From positions 1-64,000 of the forward strand of contig NZ_JAFUAG010000044.1 in NCBI RefSeq assembly GCF_017464355.1: 64,000 nt of DNA, read 5' to 3'. The notes under the pieces were generated by a model that was given only the letters and a program-made list of their open reading frames with translations, was not told the DNA's origin and ran no database searches. This stretch comes from Ruminococcus sp. Its GTDB lineage: Bacteria; Bacillota; Clostridia; Oscillospirales; Ruminococcaceae. Positions 61,145-64,000 of the stretch are shown here, piece by piece. Position 1 is the stretch's first letter; every line of letters starts with the position of its first letter. Both the position numbers and the translations under genes were made by a program.

Positions 61145-62521
61145 ATGAAAAATATTATTAAACAAACAGCAGCAGTTTTGTGTGCTGCACTGATATTTTC
61201 GGGCTGCGGAAAAAAGTTCACGCCCCCTGCTGCAGAGGGTGCTATAAAGCCCGTTGACACCATGTATATGGAGAACCGCTACGAGGGCACAGCCCCCGCA
61301 GTTGAGGCCACCGAAAGCACATTCTCCTCTGAGGACGGTCTTTGCGTTATCGAGAAGAAGGCTTCCTATTACGATGTCACCCTTGACTACGAAAAGGGCA
61401 CTGCTGAAGAAGTCGGCCGTGCTTACGGCGAAACGCTGAAAGCCTCCATGCCTGAATATGCCGAGATATTCGAGCCATATATCTTCGAGAATATTGAGGA
61501 ATGCCTGCCGATACTGAAAGGCGACTACAGCAAGCTGCAGTACCGTGTCAACACTATAATGGAGTCTATGCCAAAGGACTACCGCGCTGAACTTGAAGCC
61601 TTTGCTATGGCACTCAGCGGCGGCGAAACAGGCTATGCCGAGGACGGCAAGATAAGCTGCGATGAGGCCTGCCTTATCAGCCTTATACCCGATGTCCTGC
61701 GCCCTACCAACTGCAGCGCTGTCAGCCTCAGCGGCGAGAGAACAGCCTCAGGTGAGCGCCTTACTGCCCGTCTGCTGGACTGGGACCTTGGCTCGGACAG
61801 ACAGATGTGCAGAGCCCATTGTGTAGTACATTATTTAAACGGCGAAAGGACTTTCACCTCCATAGGCAGCCTTGGTATGCTCTCTGTACTCACGGGCATA
61901 AACGATGACGGTCTGATGATGGGTGAATTCGATGTGGGCAGCGGCAATGCCGAGAGTTATGTCTGCGAGGGCAGGACCAGCTATTCCTATGCCATAAGAC
62001 ATTGCCTTGAAGAATACGACGACGCCTCAGCAGCAGGGAAGTATGTGGTCGAACACGCCGAAGACTACACCTACTGCGTGAACATAATGCTCACAGATGC
62101 AGATGAAGCCCTGTGCGCCGAGATAGTCTGCACAGGTGATGAAAAAGACGGAAGGTCTCTTCTGCGTGACGGCAGCAGCGAACTGAACCCGGGACTTGAC
62201 TGGGACGACCCCGAGGTGCTTTGCATAGTAAATTCCTATGCCGCCAGAGGCAACTATGACGGCTTAACAGATGTCAGGGACAATATAGTACGCTGGAAGA
62301 AATTCAAAAAGCTTTTCTGCGGCTGTGAGAATGTTACGGTGGGGCGTTTCAAAGAGCTGCTCTGCTGTGAAAAGCAGGCTGATTGTATGAACAATATCCG
62401 CAATTCAGGCACGGTGCATATGGTCATTGCGGACTATTCGGATAATTCGATCCAGGCATTTTTCGCCCCCGCTGAGGGCAACACAGAGACCCCCGAGTTT
62501 GTCAGCCTGGGCAGCTGGTAG
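61145..62521 (+). CDS. Lipoprotein resembling C45/choloylglycine-type Ntn amide hydrolase
   Basis: 458 aa. Lipobox FSGC then GKK. Residues 75-175 are helical. From PTNCSAVSL a domain begins with a possible Cys nucleophile, followed by TARLLDWDLG, SIGSLGMLSVLTGINDDGLM and a late CIVNSY; these resemble the AAT/C45 and choloylglycine hydrolase pattern (xxCTS, RNxDW, GxNExGL). If so, it cleaves N-acyl bonds outside the membrane. A precursor cut before the Cys would be unusual for a lipid-anchored form. Operon with the ABC genes (1 nt gap). Confidence 0.7.
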   Translation: MKNIIKQTAAVLCAALIFSGCGKKFTPPAAEGAIKPVDTMYMENRYEGTAPAVEATESTFSSEDGLCVIEKKASYYDVTLDYEKGTAEEVGRAYGETLKASMPEYAEIFEPYIFENIEECLPILKGDYSKLQYRVNTIMESMPKDYRAELEAFAMALSGGETGYAEDGKISCDEACLISLIPDVLRPTNCSAVSLSGERTASGERLTARLLDWDLGSDRQMCRAHCVVHYLNGERTFTSIGSLGMLSVLTGINDDGLMMGEFDVGSGNAESYVCEGRTSYSYAIRHCLEEYDDASAAGKYVVEHAEDYTYCVNIMLTDADEALCAEIVCTGDEKDGRSLLRDGSSELNPGLDWDDPEVLCIVNSYAARGNYDGLTDVRDNIVRWKKFKKLFCGCENVTVGRFKELLCCEKQADCMNNIRNSGTVHMVIADYSDNSIQAFFAPAEGNTETPEFVSLGSW

Positions 62522-62530
62522 GAGGATAAT

Positions 62531-63211
62531 ATGACAGATATACTTATCATCGAAGACGACCCCGAGCTGGGTAGTCTTGTCAGAGATTTTCTTAAAAAAG
62601 AGGGCTTTTCGGTAAGGCTTTGCGCTGACGCCGAAACAGCCCTTGCGCTGCTTTCGGAAGAAGCCTTCGGGCTGGCACTTCTTGACATAATGCTGCCGGG
62701 CATGGACGGCTTTGAGACCTGCGCAGCTATCCGTGAAAAGCGGAATATCCCTATACTTATGATGAGTGCCCTGACCGATGAAGAAAGCAAGCTGACAGGC
62801 TACGGCAACGGCGCTGACGATTATATCGACAAGCCCTTTTCCATAAAGGTGCTCACCGCAAAGATAAGGGCGCTGATGCGGCGGTATACCGAGCCCGTTC
62901 CCTCAGATGTCATGGAGAGCCGCGGGATAGTCCTTGATGTTTCGGCTCACCGCGTCACCAAGGGCGGCAGGGAGCTTCCGCTGAATGCCAAGGAGTTTGA
63001 GCTGCTGCGCTGCCTTATGGAGCATGAGGGCGAAGCCATGACCCGTGAAGAACTGTTCAACGCGGTCTGGGGCATAGACTGCTTTACCGAGCCCAGTACG
63101 GTAAGCGTACATATACGCTGGCTCCGTGAAAAACTGGAGGACGACCCGAATTCCCCCGCACTTATACAGACAGTGTGGAAGCGGGGCTACAGGTTCGGTG
63201 ACGGCACATGA
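62531..63211 (+). CDS. OmpR-family response regulator
   Basis: 226 aa, GGAGG upstream. D52 in LALLDIMLPGMDG, K in YIDKPFS, winged helix ending TVWKRGYRFGDG. Its stop overlaps the kinase start (ATGA). In the same run of genes as the FtsX transporter. Confidence 0.93.
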   Translation: MTDILIIEDDPELGSLVRDFLKKEGFSVRLCADAETALALLSEEAFGLALLDIMLPGMDGFETCAAIREKRNIPILMMSALTDEESKLTGYGNGADDYIDKPFSIKVLTAKIRALMRRYTEPVPSDVMESRGIVLDVSAHRVTKGGRELPLNAKEFELLRCLMEHEGEAMTREELFNAVWGIDCFTEPSTVSVHIRWLREKLEDDPNSPALIQTVWKRGYRFGDGT

Positions 63212-64000
63212 AGCGGCTGAGGATATACGCAGTTATCCTGCTGGTCTGCTATTTAGCGGCAGCAGCAGGCTTCTGCCTGTGGTATAAATTACGGGACAGC
63301 AGCAGCTCTTATCGCAATGTAGCTGTCAACCGCATAAATGCAGAGCTTTCCGAAGCTGACGAGGAACCCTGCGCTGTTATAGAAAAGCAGCTGCCTCAGT
63401 GGCGGCATACCTACGGTGATAACTGCCCCGACAGTATCATGTTTATCCCCCTTGATGACAGCGGAAAGGTCTTCCTTACAGCGGATAACAACGCTTTCAC
63501 CGTATGTGCCCTTTACCGCAGCGGAAAGCTGGCGGGGGCGGTGCAGTACGGCTATGTACAAACTGCGGATGATGCCGTTGTTTATGCAGCACTTACAGCT
63601 ATCGGCAGCTGCCTGCTGCTTACGGCTGCCATGGGTGTATATATTTATCTGAATATACTCAAGCCCTTCCGTGAGCTTTCAGATTACCCCGAGCGCCTTG
63701 CACGTCTGCATACCACAGGCCGCCTCCCCGAAAGCAGGAGCAGGTTTTTCGGCAAGTATATCTGGGGCATGAATATGCTGGCCGACCGCCTTGAAAATGA
63801 CCGCCGCCACATAGGCCGCCTTGAATATCAGCGGCAGACCTTGCTGGCCTCCATCGCCCATGGGGTCAAGACCCCCGTGGCTAACATAAGGCTGTATGCC
63901 TCAGCTATCATGACAGGCCTTTATGCCGATACCAGCACCGATGCCGACATAGCCCGCAAGATAGATGACAATGCCGAGAAGATAGGCAGAATGTCCGCTG
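63208..64000 (+). CDS. Sensor histidine kinase, cut by window end
   Basis: 264 codons are visible. TM1 near 5-25, an outer loop of about 95 residues, TM2 near 126-149, then HisKA with H218 in SIAHGVKTPVANIRL. The catalytic domain lies beyond the window. Confidence 0.88.
   Translation, partial: MKRLRIYAVILLVCYLAAAAGFCLWYKLRDSSSSYRNVAVNRINAELSEADEEPCAVIEKQLPQWRHTYGDNCPDSIMFIPLDDSGKVFLTADNNAFTVCALYRSGKLAGAVQYGYVQTADDAVVYAALTAIGSCLLLTAAMGVYIYLNILKPFRELSDYPERLARLHTTGRLPESRSRFFGKYIWGMNMLADRLENDRRHIGRLEYQRQTLLASIAHGVKTPVANIRLYASAIMTGLYADTSTDADIARKIDDNAEKIGRMSA

Overview
The window reads as chromosomal DNA of a fibre-degrading Ruminococcus-type bacterium (Oscillospiraceae, Firmicutes). The signs are type I dockerin modules of the 'NVTD..LVAAHVK' type on three secreted proteins, a dockerin-bearing GH30-like enzyme, BspA-type leucine-rich repeats, sigma-A promoters with 17-bp spacers, an HrcA/CIRCE site, a lysine riboswitch and a T-box. 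The species cannot be fixed from sequence alone; an R. albus-like lineage is an inference from dockerin style.

There are two zones. Bases 1 to about 13,540 are an accessory island made of whole cargo genes set among broken mobile-element parts. The parts are the first codons of a serine recombinase at the left edge, MobC and relaxase pieces, a separate relaxase C-terminus, a restriction-enzyme-like remnant, and the catalytic half of a tyrosine integrase. Intact cargo includes a 929-aa secreted repeat protein with a 41-aa partner peptide, a NYN-domain protein behind a 17-aa leader ORF, small membrane proteins, a DUF6985-like protein, an HrcA-controlled Hsp20, and two tandem peptides with double-glycine (GG) leaders. 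The island stops inside a small membrane gene that is cut directly against the 3' end of queA.

From 13,544 onward gene density is high and most genes are intact. In order: queA; a lysine riboswitch with asd, a metallophosphatase, dapA and dapB; a dockerin gene; fhs; a DUF3810 metalloprotease-like gene with tsaE, tsaB and rpiB; a secreted GH25 lysozyme; a P-loop kinase; a lipoprotein; a two-component system; DUF1385 and prmC; several small genes, two of them broken; recA-recX; rimO; pgsA; a T-box operon with a tyrosine-phosphatase-like gene, cysE, an unknown gene, cysS and a cyclophilin-like lipoprotein; a CAP-domain protein; and two more dockerin proteins.

The right end (50.1 to 64 kb) holds two envelope-stress style modules. 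The first is a response regulator and kinase, a BcrA-type ATPase, a possible 59-aa peptide, two permeases and a membrane-anchored S41-like protease. The second is a large FtsX permease, its ATPase, a lipoprotein resembling Ntn amide hydrolases, and a response regulator with a kinase cut by the window end. A TetR gene with a perfect operator palindrome and an alpha/beta hydrolase lie between them. Both modules pair an ABC exporter with a hydrolytic enzyme and a two-component system, which suggests sensing and removal of peptide or lipid-like toxins.
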